Part shown: in pieces, positions 8,457 through 16,506 of the stretch
How the letters are laid out: the number at the start of each line of letters is the position of its first letter
How positions within the stretch are numbered: the first letter of the stretch is position 1
NCBI GenBank assembly: GCA_964473645.1
Contig: CAYYPW010000016.1
Coordinates: 46,541-110,540, forward strand
Length of the DNA stretch: 64,000 nt
Direction of reading: 5' to 3'
DNA from: HdN1 sp964473645
GTDB lineage: Bacteria; Pseudomonadota; Gammaproteobacteria; Pseudomonadales; Ketobacteraceae
Program-made: the position numbers and the translations under genes
Notes under the pieces: generated by a model
Seen by the model: only the letters and a program-made list of their open reading frames with translations
The model's database searches: none
Told to the model about the DNA's origin: nothing

Positions 8457-8786
8457 ATGAAGACAAAAAAATCTTTGCGTAAAACGCCTTCGCTTTATCT
8501 TCAGCTAGAGGACGTCGTGGGTTGTAAATGGTCTGTCTGTGTGCTGCAAGCCGTGGCGGAAGGCATTAACAGACCAGGCTCGCTGGAGCGACATATTGAT
8601 GGCATTTCGACTAAGGTGCTGTCTGAGCGTTTACGCAAGCTCACTCACTATGGCTTGCTTCACAAACAGGTTTATGCTGAGGTGCCGCCGCGCGTCGAAT
8701 ACGCACTGACCGACTATGGTGAAAAGCTTTCGCGGATTATCGAGCAGATTCGCGCATTGGATGATGATATCAAAGCGCGTGCCTGA
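8457..8786 (+). CDS. HxlR-family transcriptional regulator
   Basis: Winged-helix DNA-binding regulator of 109 residues from the ATG at 8457; an upstream extension in the same frame would run through the repeat region and is rejected. Family marks are CKWSVCVLQAVAEGINRPG (first helix region with the typical K-W), LERHIDGISTKVLSERLRKL (recognition helix) and the wing PPRVEYALTDYGEKL. Members such as YodB and HypR sense electrophiles or oxidants through a cysteine near the N-terminus. Here two cysteines flank the KWSV block, which is compatible with thiol sensing. It is divergent from the CPVC protein. Confidence 0.88.
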   Translation: MKTKKSLRKTPSLYLQLEDVVGCKWSVCVLQAVAEGINRPGSLERHIDGISTKVLSERLRKLTHYGLLHKQVYAEVPPRVEYALTDYGEKLSRIIEQIRALDDDIKARA

Positions 8787-8836
8787 TCCCGCTCGTTGCT
8801 CTCGTATTACCAGTAAAAAAAGGGGTGGCAAGGGGG

Positions 8837-11047
8837 TCAATCGTCCATTTGCAGTGGATCAACATCCAGATGCCAACGTGCCTTTTTCTGACTGGGAAGC
8901 GCATCAAGTTGTGGCAGCCAAAAATTCAGAAAGCGGTGCAGTGCAGCGCGCTGGGTTGACTTAAGCACCAGCTGAAAACGATAACGCCCGGATTTACGGC
9001 CCATGGCAGCGGGAATCGGCCCCAACAATTCGACGCCATCCGCATCCGGTTCGCCCACGTTTTTGGCATCCAGCAAGAACATGCGTGCAGCAATGGCGTG
9101 CTGAGCTTCTGCGCGCAATACTGCCATGTGGGCGAAAGGTGGTAACTCCACCAGTTTGCGTTCGAACAGGATGCTGTCGGCGAGGGCGCGATACCCTTGC
9201 TCCACCAGTATTTTCAGCGCGGGATGTTGGGGGTTGTGCGTCTGCAGCAGCACTTGCCCCCGTTTTTCGCTGCGGCCCGCACGACCTGCCACTTGGTCGA
9301 TCAGTTGCCCGGTATGTTCCAACCCGCGAAAATCCCCTGAAAACAGCCCACCATCGACATCCATGATAACGACCAGCGTGACGTACGGAAAATGATGCCC
9401 CTTGGCCAGCATTTGCGTTCCCACAAGCAAACAGGGTTTGCCTTCGTGGATAAGCCGCAATTGTTGCTGCAGTCGATCGCCACTGCGTGTCGTATCGCGA
9501 TCGATGCGAACCACCGGGTATTTGGCAAAGAGTTCTTTTAGAACATCTTCAATGCGTTCGGTGCCCTGGCCAATCGGGCGTAAATCGCTGCCGCCGCAGG
9601 TGGGGCAATGACTAGGCACCGGTAGGTGAGTATCGCAGTGATGACAATGCAAATGCACAGGGTCACGATGCAGCGTCAGATGGGCATCGCAGTGCCGACA
9701 TTGGCCATGCCAACCGCAGTCGTGGCAAAGCAGCACCGGCGCATAACCGCGCCGGTTCATGAAGAACAACACTTGTTCACCGCGCTTCAAACATTGCGTG
9801 GCGAGTTTCAGAGCTGGCTCTGAAACGCCGGCCTTAAGTGGCTGACCTTTGATATCAATAATCTGAAATGGTGCTTTCGCAGCATCGCCCGCCCGGTTCG
9901 GCAAGGGCAGCCGGTGATAGCGATGCTGATCTGCGTTGTGCAGGGATTCAAGACTCGGTGTCGCACTGCCCAGCACCACAGGAATATTCAGCTGTTTGGC
10001 GCGTACCAGCGCCAAATCCCGTGCGGAATAGCGAAAGCCATCCTGTTGTTTGAAAGAACCGTCATGCTCTTCATCGACGATGATCAGCCCGGGTTTGTGC
10101 ATGGGGGTGAACACGGCAGATCGCGTGCCGATGATGACGGCCACCGCACCCGCTTTGGCTTGCCGCCATCCCAGCAGGCGTTCGCGGTCACTCAATCCCG
10201 AGTGTAATGCAAGCACCGGCACCTTGAAGCGTTGGCGAAAGCGCCCGAGCGTTTGCGGGGTCAGTCCAATCTCCGGGATTAACACCAGCGCCTGTTCGCC
10301 TCGCCGCAAACAGCGTTCGATGGCTTGCAAATACACTTCGGTTTTGCCGCTGCCAGTGACGCCTTCCAGCAAATAAGCGTGAAAACCAGTGTGGCCATTA
10401 ATATTGTCGAGTGCCGCCTGTTGATCAACGTTTGGAGTAAGGGGCGTTTCGGCCAACACCTGCTGTGCTGCAAACGGTTCGATCAACGGCGTGCGGGTGT
10501 GCTGCAGTGCTAGCTGCTTGGTAGCCAGGGCTTTCAGGTTTTGCGACAGCACACCCAAGTGTTTCAGCATGCTCACGCTCAGGCCACGCGGATGGTCGCG
10601 CAGCAGTAGTAGCGTTTCCCATTGTTTGGTCGAACGTTTTAGCGAATCCGGGCCAATCAGCAAACCTTTTTCGGTGGCTTGCCAGTAGGTTTCAATCTCT
10701 TCGGCCTGGTGTTCCGGGCTGCGTAACAGCGAGGGGAGCGCCTGGTGGAACACTTCGCCAAGCGAATGGTGGTAGTAGCTGGCGGCCCACTGGCACAGAT
10801 CAACGATGTCGGCAGTCAGGGCTGGTGTGTCATCGAGCACCGCTTCGATTGGTTTGAGTTTGCCAGGGTCAACATCGCTGGAATCTGAGCTGCCAACCAC
10901 AATGCCCACGTCTTTGCGTCGCCCAAAGGAAACCAGAACGCGGCTGCCAGGGACAAGTGGTTTTTGGCCCTGGCGTGGCGGCAAATAGTCAAAACAGCGA
11001 CGCAGCGGCGACGCAATGGCGATCTGGTAAACGTGGGGTGGGTTCAT
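8837..11047 (-). CDS. priA: PriA primosomal helicase
   Basis: Replication-restart 3'-5' DNA helicase that recognises stalled forks and loads the primosome. 736 residues. The N-terminal 3'-end-binding domain starts YQIAIASPLRRCFDYLPP. Walker A EGVTGSGKT lies at about 228-236 and the DEEH box is in LIIVDEEHDGSFKQQDGF. The zinc-binding cysteine cluster contains CHDCGWHGQCRHCD and later CPTCGG. The helicase motif QMLAKGHHFP and the ending LDVDPLQMDD are typical. priB, the partner primosome gene, is also in this window, at 38.2 kb. Confidence 0.97.
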   Translation of the reverse strand: MNPPHVYQIAIASPLRRCFDYLPPRQGQKPLVPGSRVLVSFGRRKDVGIVVGSSDSSDVDPGKLKPIEAVLDDTPALTADIVDLCQWAASYYHHSLGEVFHQALPSLLRSPEHQAEEIETYWQATEKGLLIGPDSLKRSTKQWETLLLLRDHPRGLSVSMLKHLGVLSQNLKALATKQLALQHTRTPLIEPFAAQQVLAETPLTPNVDQQAALDNINGHTGFHAYLLEGVTGSGKTEVYLQAIERCLRRGEQALVLIPEIGLTPQTLGRFRQRFKVPVLALHSGLSDRERLLGWRQAKAGAVAVIIGTRSAVFTPMHKPGLIIVDEEHDGSFKQQDGFRYSARDLALVRAKQLNIPVVLGSATPSLESLHNADQHRYHRLPLPNRAGDAAKAPFQIIDIKGQPLKAGVSEPALKLATQCLKRGEQVLFFMNRRGYAPVLLCHDCGWHGQCRHCDAHLTLHRDPVHLHCHHCDTHLPVPSHCPTCGGSDLRPIGQGTERIEDVLKELFAKYPVVRIDRDTTRSGDRLQQQLRLIHEGKPCLLVGTQMLAKGHHFPYVTLVVIMDVDGGLFSGDFRGLEHTGQLIDQVAGRAGRSEKRGQVLLQTHNPQHPALKILVEQGYRALADSILFERKLVELPPFAHMAVLRAEAQHAIAARMFLLDAKNVGEPDADGVELLGPIPAAMGRKSGRYRFQLVLKSTQRAALHRFLNFWLPQLDALPSQKKARWHLDVDPLQMDD

Positions 11048-11143
11048 GTGGCCGCGAATTCAGTCGAGATGCTTGGCATTAAAGCACAGCTTGTGAGAGG
11101 GCGGCACTGTTGTGGCAGGTGCTTTTGACGTGGCAATAAAAAC

Positions 11144-11174
11144 AAAAAAGGGGGCGCTTGAGGCGCCCCCTTTT
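11144..11174. terminator. Bidirectional intrinsic terminator, originally downstream of tRNA-Leu
   Basis: An 8-bp GC-only stem (11150-11157 with 11163-11170) around a 5-nt loop has six A on one side and four T on the other, so it can work on both strands. It sits just beyond the left attachment repeat. Before the element integrated, the tRNA-Leu 3' end would have been about 20 bp away. It was therefore most likely the tRNA terminator, now displaced by nearly 8 kb. Confidence 0.75.
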
Positions 11175-11192
11175 GGGGATGTTATCCAAATA

Positions 11193-11215
11193 TGGTGCCG
11201 AGGAGAGGACTCGAA
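11193..11215 (-). repeat. Left attachment repeat (fragment of tRNA-Leu 3' end)
   Basis: Twenty-three bases identical to 19059-19081, covering the CCA end, the acceptor strand and part of the T arm of tRNA-Leu. The matching stops abruptly on both sides, so this is the att core left at the far end of the element. It does not encode a functional tRNA. Confidence 0.9.
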
Positions 11216-11270
11216 TATATGGGCTAAAGACCACGTTTTACTATGAGTGCGAATGCCTGTGTTCGATTTT

Positions 11271-11308
11271 GTACCCCCATTTGTACCCCCAAACAGAAAA
11301 GTACCCCC
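11271..11308 (+). repeat. GTACCCCC iterons at the left end (candidate integrase arm sites)
   Basis: GTACCCCC occurs at 11271, 11283 and 11301, the first two spaced 12 bp. The same word occurs twice at the other end of the element (18916 and 18928), also 12 bp apart. Repeats near both att cores and absent elsewhere in the element as far as I can see are what arm-type binding sites of a tyrosine integrase look like. Confidence 0.6.
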
Positions 11309-11336
11309 TTTACCCCTCGGCTTGTATTGACGCGAA

Positions 11337-12041
11337 TTAAAACTTTCTGCGCGATCTCATGATACCGCCGAGCGCCAGCCCGATTCCCAGCAGCGCCAAG
11401 GGTGCAGGTGCCGGTACGTCGTACGTGATCTGATTCAGGCGAGCCGGTGTGCCCCCGCCACCGAATACTACATATGCAATGTCGGCCTGGTTGCGCGTAA
11501 TCTCCAAATCTTGCAGATACCAGCCACCAGTGTTCGTGCTCGTTGGGACTGTCTGCCGGAGAGAAGCAACTAAATTGCCGGTCATGTCATAAGCCCAAAC
11601 ATAGGCCATATCTTGTGAGGCAAGCGAGCGCAATTCGAGGTATTGCACAGGCTCGAAAAATCGGATGCCAAGCACATTTATTTCAGGGGCGGATGTTACG
11701 CTCCCATTTTTCACCCAGTCATAAAAGTGCGCTTGGTTCCACGCGCTGTTAGGCGCTTGGTTTGTTCCTTGCCGAGCAAAGGTGTGGGCACCAAATCCAC
11801 CAGCCGCCGAATCCCACGGGAACTCCTGAGAAAAGTTAAGCGTTTGCGGTGTTCCAACGATCACGTCGCTGTAGCTGAACCCACTCGATTGAGTCCAGTT
11901 GACCGCGTGTATCCAGGCATTGCTGTCAACCTGTGAAACGTTGGTTCCTATAGAATAACTGTCGGTGTCAATTGTTACCGGCAAAGCGACTGCGTTACAT
12001 GCCAAAGCTGCGAGCGCTATGCCCATTATTTGTTTTTTCAT
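11337..12041 (-). CDS. PEP-CTERM sorting domain protein (satellite cargo)
   Basis: A 234-residue exported protein. The N-terminal signal peptide reads MKKQIMGIALAALACNAVAL. The body is a beta-rich domain (about residues 22-205) with no family I recognise. The C-terminus is a PEP-CTERM-type tripartite signal: VPAPAPLALLG (a PAP variant of PEP), a hydrophobic helix and the basic end RSRRKF. Such proteins are cleaved and anchored by an exosortase, which would have to be encoded elsewhere in the genome. It is the last gene of the element, 296 bp beyond the terminase-like gene, preceded by its own Shine-Dalgarno (AAGGGA). It therefore looks like independently expressed cargo rather than a satellite core function. 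Confidence 0.75.
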   Translation of the reverse strand: MKKQIMGIALAALACNAVALPVTIDTDSYSIGTNVSQVDSNAWIHAVNWTQSSGFSYSDVIVGTPQTLNFSQEFPWDSAAGGFGAHTFARQGTNQAPNSAWNQAHFYDWVKNGSVTSAPEINVLGIRFFEPVQYLELRSLASQDMAYVWAYDMTGNLVASLRQTVPTSTNTGGWYLQDLEITRNQADIAYVVFGGGGTPARLNQITYDVPAPAPLALLGIGLALGGIMRSRRKF

Positions 12042-12337
12042 TACTGTGTCCCTTCATGATGATTTTGGTCTAGATAGCTTTACGGGAGGGACAGCGTCAG
12101 CAAAATTAAGGCCAAGGAACTAAATCAATAAAATTCATGTGCTTACACGAAGGACTGATCGGTATTAAGCCCAAAGCTGTAAATATTCTCGACAAGCGTT
12201 GGTTGGTGGCGGCCTAAAACCGTTGACCATGATGCAGTTACCGGAAACCATGCCGGAAGGTTATAAGCCGGATAACGCTGAAGTTGAGGCGCTAACAAAT
12301 ATGTTTGCTGATATGTCGAAATAGAACGACAAAAAAG
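12042..12337. other. Spacer with two short plus-strand reading frames, possible gene debris
   Basis: AT-richer than its surroundings. On the plus strand, a 24-codon frame (12137-12211) starts MCLHEGLIGIKPKAVN, and an overlapping frame closes at 12324 with EVEALTNMFADMSK. I cannot name either. They could be fragments of one frameshifted phage gene. The promoter for the PEP-CTERM gene should also lie here. Confidence 0.3.
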
Positions 12338-12742
12338 CTACTCGGCTGGCGTGTGTTTCTGCATCGGTGCGACTAGCTCAATCAGCCTTGGCATTGTGAT
12401 TTCGTGCTGTAGCTGAACCGCGGATTTGTCCAGTCCAAGCAATCGAGCTTTGGCCCATGTCGCCGCAATGGCAGCGGAGGCCTGCCCAGTTGCCATTGCT
12501 TGTTCCCGCGCCTCTTCAAGCTCAAGCAGCAATGTGTCCACGGTGGTTTTATGGCGCAGGCAGGCATCGTTTTGTAGCTCGCCAATCCTTGCCGTGATCT
12601 TGCCGTTGTCCAGCAGCTCTTTTGCCTTGCGATTGACAGTCGTCGCTTGCATTTCGTCCGCGTCATATGCCTGCCGGTAGGCTTCGCTAGCGTTCCCCGT
12701 TTCGATGTAAGTCATGCAGAAGTTTTCTTGCTTGGGTGTCAT
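12338..12742 (-). CDS. Terminase small subunit-like protein (TerS)
   Basis: A 134-residue protein beginning MTPKQENFCMTYIETGNASE and continuing AYRQAYDADEM, the helix-turn-helix start of the terminase_2/XtmA-type small subunit, which recognises the packaging site on phage DNA. I chose the ATG at 12742, which overlaps the preceding stop as ATGA, over an upstream extension. The C-terminal half is helical (LEEAREQAMATGQASAAIAA). No large subunit is encoded nearby. In phage satellites a lone TerS redirects the helper's large terminase to the satellite genome. Confidence 0.75.
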   Translation of the reverse strand: MTPKQENFCMTYIETGNASEAYRQAYDADEMQATTVNRKAKELLDNGKITARIGELQNDACLRHKTTVDTLLLELEEAREQAMATGQASAAIAATWAKARLLGLDKSAVQLQHEITMPRLIELVAPMQKHTPAE

Positions 12743-13302
12743 GTAATGAACTCCGGGGGTGGCTCTTGTTGATTGTATATAGCCTGCAACTTTGCCCCAT
12801 CGTCGCACACCTTGTTGGGCTTGCACTGCTGACAGGTGAACCAGTGCTTATAGTAGGCGTCCCTTGCTACGATCCACGCCATCGGCATGATGTGGGCAGT
12901 GACTACCGTCCTGTATCCGTTCGTACCCTTGGGCGCACTCTCGATTGCTGGCGGTTCTGGTGACAATTCTGGTGGCCCATCAACAAGCTCAACACCGTGC
13001 ACCGTTACAAGCGCATCGTGATACGCCAGCCAAAGCTCGCCATGTTCCTCACAGTTTGCCGTTGCTGCCCAGCTCTGCGAGCAGATAGGGCAGGTGTACT
13101 TGTGCGTGAAGTAGGCGGCCCTTGCCACGGTAAGTGGCTCGATCTCAGCGGGAGCGTGCCTGGGTGTCGTTTTTTCCTGAAAAGCGGGGGCTGGGGTACC
13201 TACAAAACCAACAAAACTATTGGAAGTGTGGTTTTGTAGGTTTTGTAGGTAGGGGGTCCCCCCGTTTTCAGATTTTTTCAACCTGTCGAGGTAGCGTCCC
13301 AC
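12739..13302 (-). CDS. Unknown satellite protein with paired cysteine motifs
   Basis: 187 residues with no recognised family. It carries CPICSQSW near residue 70 and CQQCKPNKVCDDG near 160. Each is followed or preceded by an A-R-x-A-Y-x-x-H block (ARAAYFTHKYTCPIC and ARDAYYKHWFTCQQC), so the protein looks like two copies of a roughly 25-residue Cys/His unit joined by a proline-rich linker. That suggests two small metal-binding modules. Its stop overlaps the terS start (ATGA) and its start is 2 bp after the DUF3987 stop, so it belongs to the replication-packaging operon. Confidence 0.6.
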   Translation of the reverse strand: MGRYLDRLKKSENGGTPYLQNLQNHTSNSFVGFVGTPAPAFQEKTTPRHAPAEIEPLTVARAAYFTHKYTCPICSQSWAATANCEEHGELWLAYHDALVTVHGVELVDGPPELSPEPPAIESAPKGTNGYRTVVTAHIMPMAWIVARDAYYKHWFTCQQCKPNKVCDDGAKLQAIYNQQEPPPEFIT

Positions 13303-13304
13303 GG

Positions 13305-14879
13305 CTATGCCCCTCTCAGCGTTTCAGGGTTGATCTGGTAGGACACGGACGGTCTACCACCCCCTGCGCGCTTTGGTTGTTCGATGCGTCTCAGGTGGTA
13401 GAGATCACACAACATCCTTGCTGCGGCGTGTGCGGCTTCAGGTGTGTTGAGGCTTGTCCAGCCTTTTAGATATACGTCGCGCGGTGAGAATCCATCCACC
13501 ACTTTCCTTTCCCTGATCTTTGCCAGCAACGCTACCGCGCCAGCCGTGTCAGGGGCCGCCCCTGCGGCGTAGGCGCGTTCGGCATGGCTGCGCAGATACT
13601 CGGCCCAGGACAAGGCCCGCAGTAGGGACTTGTGACTGATCTCGCGTTCACCATCCGTCAGCCCAATTACCAACGCCAAGCTTGGGACAGCCTTTCGATA
13701 TTTCGACAGGTGCGACTCAAGCGCCGGGTGCAGGTTGCCCTGCCTTAGCTCAGTTTCAAGCGCGGCCCGCCATCCTTCAAACTCGACTTGTGCTGCATCA
13801 GAGAACCTGAATACGGCGGGCACTTGTTCGCCGGTTTCCTGATTGGTTGCAGGCGACATTGCATCCAATCGCCCAAAGGTTTCGAAGGCGCGGTCTTTTG
13901 CTTCGGTGTCCGCCCATCGGTCAACGTTCCGCCATTCGCCGCCCACATCGGGCCATACCAGCAAGCTAAAGCGCTGTAACAATCCATCATCGCCAGAGCC
14001 GCCGCTGATCGCATCGTGGATATAGGCTTGCAGCTTTGCGGGCTGAATCCCTCCCAAAAGGGAAATACAGACCGCTGGGATGTGAATATTGCGCCCTCGC
14101 TGAATACGATCAAACGTATAGCTTTGGTTGCCGTCCTGCCCTTGCAGGTAAAAGGCCCTAGCCCCTTCCTGCCCTTCCTTTTCCATGCTGCGAAGAAGTC
14201 CATTCAATTCGTCCCGATAGACAAATACTCCCCAAGGGTTCTCCATATGAATCTCGCCAAGGACTTCCACGCTGGTGTCGGTCAACTTGTAGCGGCGCAG
14301 GTAGGGCGGTGATATATCCTCCGTTTTCGCCATGCCAATCAATATCTGTTTAGCTTGTTCATCCATGTTTTTCTTCAACAGATTTTTAGCCTTGGTTTCA
14401 TTGTTTTGGGCTGTCATTTTCTGCATCTGCACTTGTATGGCGTGCTCCTTCAGCGCTTCCTTGTGCTGATCGTTCGCTTGTGCCATCAACCTGTCCAAAG
14501 GCTTTAATATCTCTCCAAGCGCTGGCGATTTCATAACGCCAGGGCGACCGACCACAACACCCCACAGGTTAGCCGTTACTGTCCAGTCATCATAACGTTT
14601 CGGCTTTATGCACGCCTTGCGACCAATGACCGATGCAAGCGCCACGATAGCCCCCACGGCAAGGAAGTCTGGCGGGCATTGCATTCGCTCCGCAATGTCC
14701 TGAATCCATGGGCACACTGACTCCGGCAAAAGTGAAAAATCAAACGGCTCGACAGGCAAAAGGTTATTTGGGATATCTTGTGGCACTTGCCACTCTTGTA
14801 GTGGCAGGACATTTTCCTCAGAGATGTACGCTTTTGCTGACTCAACCTCTTCTGGCTTCAACAGGTAAGGGCCTCTCAT
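13305..14879 (-). CDS. DUF3987 family P-loop protein (satellite replication/helicase-like)
   Basis: A 524-residue DUF3987/YfjI-type protein common in prophages and satellites, usually next to primase modules. A P-loop, GRPGVMKS, sits at about residues 111-118, followed by the Walker B-like segment WGVFVYRDELNGLL and the block CISLLGGIQPAKLQAYI. The family resembles the helicase half of primase-helicases, so a role in replicating the element is likely but unproven. The start is the ATG at 14879, which overlaps the stop of the upstream gene as ATGA; a longer start five codons upstream is less likely. Confidence 0.75.
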   Translation of the reverse strand: MRGPYLLKPEEVESAKAYISEENVLPLQEWQVPQDIPNNLLPVEPFDFSLLPESVCPWIQDIAERMQCPPDFLAVGAIVALASVIGRKACIKPKRYDDWTVTANLWGVVVGRPGVMKSPALGEILKPLDRLMAQANDQHKEALKEHAIQVQMQKMTAQNNETKAKNLLKKNMDEQAKQILIGMAKTEDISPPYLRRYKLTDTSVEVLGEIHMENPWGVFVYRDELNGLLRSMEKEGQEGARAFYLQGQDGNQSYTFDRIQRGRNIHIPAVCISLLGGIQPAKLQAYIHDAISGGSGDDGLLQRFSLLVWPDVGGEWRNVDRWADTEAKDRAFETFGRLDAMSPATNQETGEQVPAVFRFSDAAQVEFEGWRAALETELRQGNLHPALESHLSKYRKAVPSLALVIGLTDGEREISHKSLLRALSWAEYLRSHAERAYAAGAAPDTAGAVALLAKIRERKVVDGFSPRDVYLKGWTSLNTPEAAHAAARMLCDLYHLRRIEQPKRAGGGRPSVSYQINPETLRGA

Positions 14880-15220
14880 TGTGCGCCCCCCCAATAAATT
14901 GAATCTATTGCTTTAAGGTTTGCCGCTAACACGTAACAATCTCGAACCCCTCCAGCAGCCATTAGACGCGCCAGCATCAATCTGTAGTGTGGGGATGTTT
15001 CTCTGGTCTCAATAGCCAGCACAGAAAACCCAGCCAGCTCTCCCCAGCGAAATCCCGTCAGCGGTTCATCCGTGGGGACAACCAACGCAGGAGCACCTGT
15101 ACTGTGATCAGATTTGGCTCGCGTCCATGCTTCAGGTCCGCCGAAGAATAAGCGTACTGTGTTGGCTTTCTTTGAGTCATGCAGGGTTTTCGTAAATGGA
15201 AGTTTTCGTATATTCATCAT
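14876..15220 (-). CDS. Unknown satellite protein between primase zinc finger and DUF3987
   Basis: 114 residues with no recognised family. It begins MMNIRKLPFTKTLHDSKKAN and contains LAGFSVLAIETRETSPHYRL and a GGVRDCYVLAANLKA segment. It overlaps both neighbours by ATGA junctions, so it must be translated with them. By position it could be the missing middle (TOPRIM-like) part of a split primase, but I see no TOPRIM acidic motif. Confidence 0.6.
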   Translation of the reverse strand: MMNIRKLPFTKTLHDSKKANTVRLFFGGPEAWTRAKSDHSTGAPALVVPTDEPLTGFRWGELAGFSVLAIETRETSPHYRLMLARLMAAGGVRDCYVLAANLKAIDSIYWGGAQ

Positions 15221-15588
15221 GGAGCCCCTGCATTAGCCAACGCCGCTAACTGTTCTTGCGCCTGCCCCATGGAAATACTATGCAATTGGGAATGCAGCTT
15301 AACGATCCCGTTACCGTGTGCACCACATCCCGTACACCGCCATCCGCCCGTTGCAGGACACAACACAAACCCATCTGCAAACCTGCAAAATGGGCAGTCT
15401 GTTACCTGCAACGGCTCAATCATGGGTTTCAGCACCAAGCCCAGCGCCATGAAGTATCGCCGCGGCTCTGGAAGCTTATTTGACGTAGTGCTGGTGGACT
15501 GGAATTGATATGATGCAAGCGAGTGTTTTTTACTGTGGGGCCGGTCTGCAAACCGGCCTTTTTTTCGGGCTGTAAATACTTCGTTCAT
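15217..15588 (-). CDS. Primase-type (CHC2-like) zinc-finger protein
   Basis: 123 residues. The C-terminal half has a zinc ribbon: C65-x2-C68 in DCPFCRFADGF, then WRCTGCGAHGNGI with C85-x2-C88, and a helix KLHSQLHSISMGQAQEQLAA. This is the layout of the DnaG/P4 alpha N-terminal zinc-binding domain, which reads template DNA for priming. No catalytic TOPRIM or primase core is present in this chain. A strong GGAGG lies 7 bp before the ATG. It opens a chain of overlapping genes leading to terS. Confidence 0.7.
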   Translation of the reverse strand: MNEVFTARKKGRFADRPHSKKHSLASYQFQSTSTTSNKLPEPRRYFMALGLVLKPMIEPLQVTDCPFCRFADGFVLCPATGGWRCTGCGAHGNGIVKLHSQLHSISMGQAQEQLAALANAGAP

Positions 15589-15646
15589 AAGCCCGCCTCC
15601 TGCTTTGCAGTGGCGGTGCGTGTTTTACCGATATATAAATTACCGT

Positions 15647-16117
15647 TCATGCTGCACCGCCTTTGCCTTCCAGCTGGCGGGCTTTTGCAATGTGGGCGTT
15701 ATAGCGTTTGAGTCGATTGTGAAGGGATGAATTGCTGCGAAGGGCCGCCAGTGCCATTGCTCGATGGGCTTTCGCTCGACAAATAACGGACGGATTAAGG
15801 GTGTGTAGACGCAGGGATAGCGTATGCATCGGGATGACTCCGTTTGAAATGTGGGAGTCGTCGCCGCTTGCCGCCAAGCAAGGAATGGAGACGACTGTGC
15901 GCAGGTTGGCGGACCGGTCAAACGGAACCGGCACCCCTTTCGGAGTCCCACACACAGCCGCCATAACGCGCACTGCGGGCACAAAAAAAGCGCCAGCAAT
16001 GGTATGGGGCGCTTGTGCGCCGTTTGCATTCGGGCCGCCAAGCCCGTCTGGGTTTTTCGTCCCAGCAGTTAAATCATAGGCTAGTTTTTGCATGCAGTGC
16101 AATATGGGTGCGTTCAT
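15647..16117 (-). CDS. Icd/Ash-like protein (host cell division inhibitor family)
   Basis: 156 residues resembling the Ash/Icd-like proteins of P4-type elements and lambdoid phages. Distinctive blocks are GTKNPDGLGGPNANGAQAPH, GAFFVPAVRVMAAVCG and a C-terminal LHNRLKRYNAHIAKARQLEG. P4 Icd interferes with host septation. Whether this one does is unknown, and several Icd-like annotations rest only on sequence. A competing frame (15640-16041) on the same strand has arginine-rich composition and no family marks, so I reject it. It starts 2 bp after the alpA stop. Confidence 0.65.
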   Translation of the reverse strand: MNAPILHCMQKLAYDLTAGTKNPDGLGGPNANGAQAPHTIAGAFFVPAVRVMAAVCGTPKGVPVPFDRSANLRTVVSIPCLAASGDDSHISNGVIPMHTLSLRLHTLNPSVICRAKAHRAMALAALRSNSSLHNRLKRYNAHIAKARQLEGKGGAA

Positions 16118-16119
16118 GC

Positions 16120-16392
16120 TTATGCACCCCCGACAGCTTGACCATCACGTTTGGCAATCTGCGCCGCCAGCCATGCTTCAATCTCAATTGTGAAAAAGTA
16201 CACGGGGGCTTGCCGGGTGTTTCCGTCCTTGACCTCCTTGGGAAATGTCGGGTCTCGTTGCTGTAGTAGGTGCAGGCCATTGCGGGATACGCCCAACAGC
16301 TTGCAGGTGGCGGCCTTGCGAAGGCGTAGCGGTTTTATTTGGGGGGTGGACTGGCGGAACGGTGCTGGTGCGGGTTTGCTTTGCTTAACCAT
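16120..16392 (-). CDS. alpA: AlpA-family transcriptional regulator
   Basis: A 90-residue MerR-like helix-turn-helix protein: PLRLRKAATCKLLGVSRNG is the HTH, followed by DPTFPKEVKDGNTRQAPVYF (the P-x-F-P-K wing) and the E-I-E-A-W-L-A helix. AlpA is the master activator of P4-like elements and of Gram-negative phage-inducible islands, and related proteins act as excisionases. As the first gene of the leftward operon it probably controls it, directly ahead of the Icd-like gene. Confidence 0.85.
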   Translation of the reverse strand: MVKQSKPAPAPFRQSTPQIKPLRLRKAATCKLLGVSRNGLHLLQQRDPTFPKEVKDGNTRQAPVYFFTIEIEAWLAAQIAKRDGQAVGGA

Positions 16393-16506
16393 GTTTTCGC
16401 TCTCATATTGGATTGAGTGCGCCCCGTTTGAATCGGGGGCATGGGTAAGTCATTATTCACATCCTGAGCATCCGTTCGAGCCACTTTTGCTAAAAATTTC
16501 TTGCCT

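Noticed and set aside
15640..16041. 133-codon minus-strand frame overlapping the Icd-like gene
   Set aside because: Arginine-rich, atypical composition; the overlapping 156-residue frame matches the Icd/Ash-like pattern and follows alpA by 2 bp.
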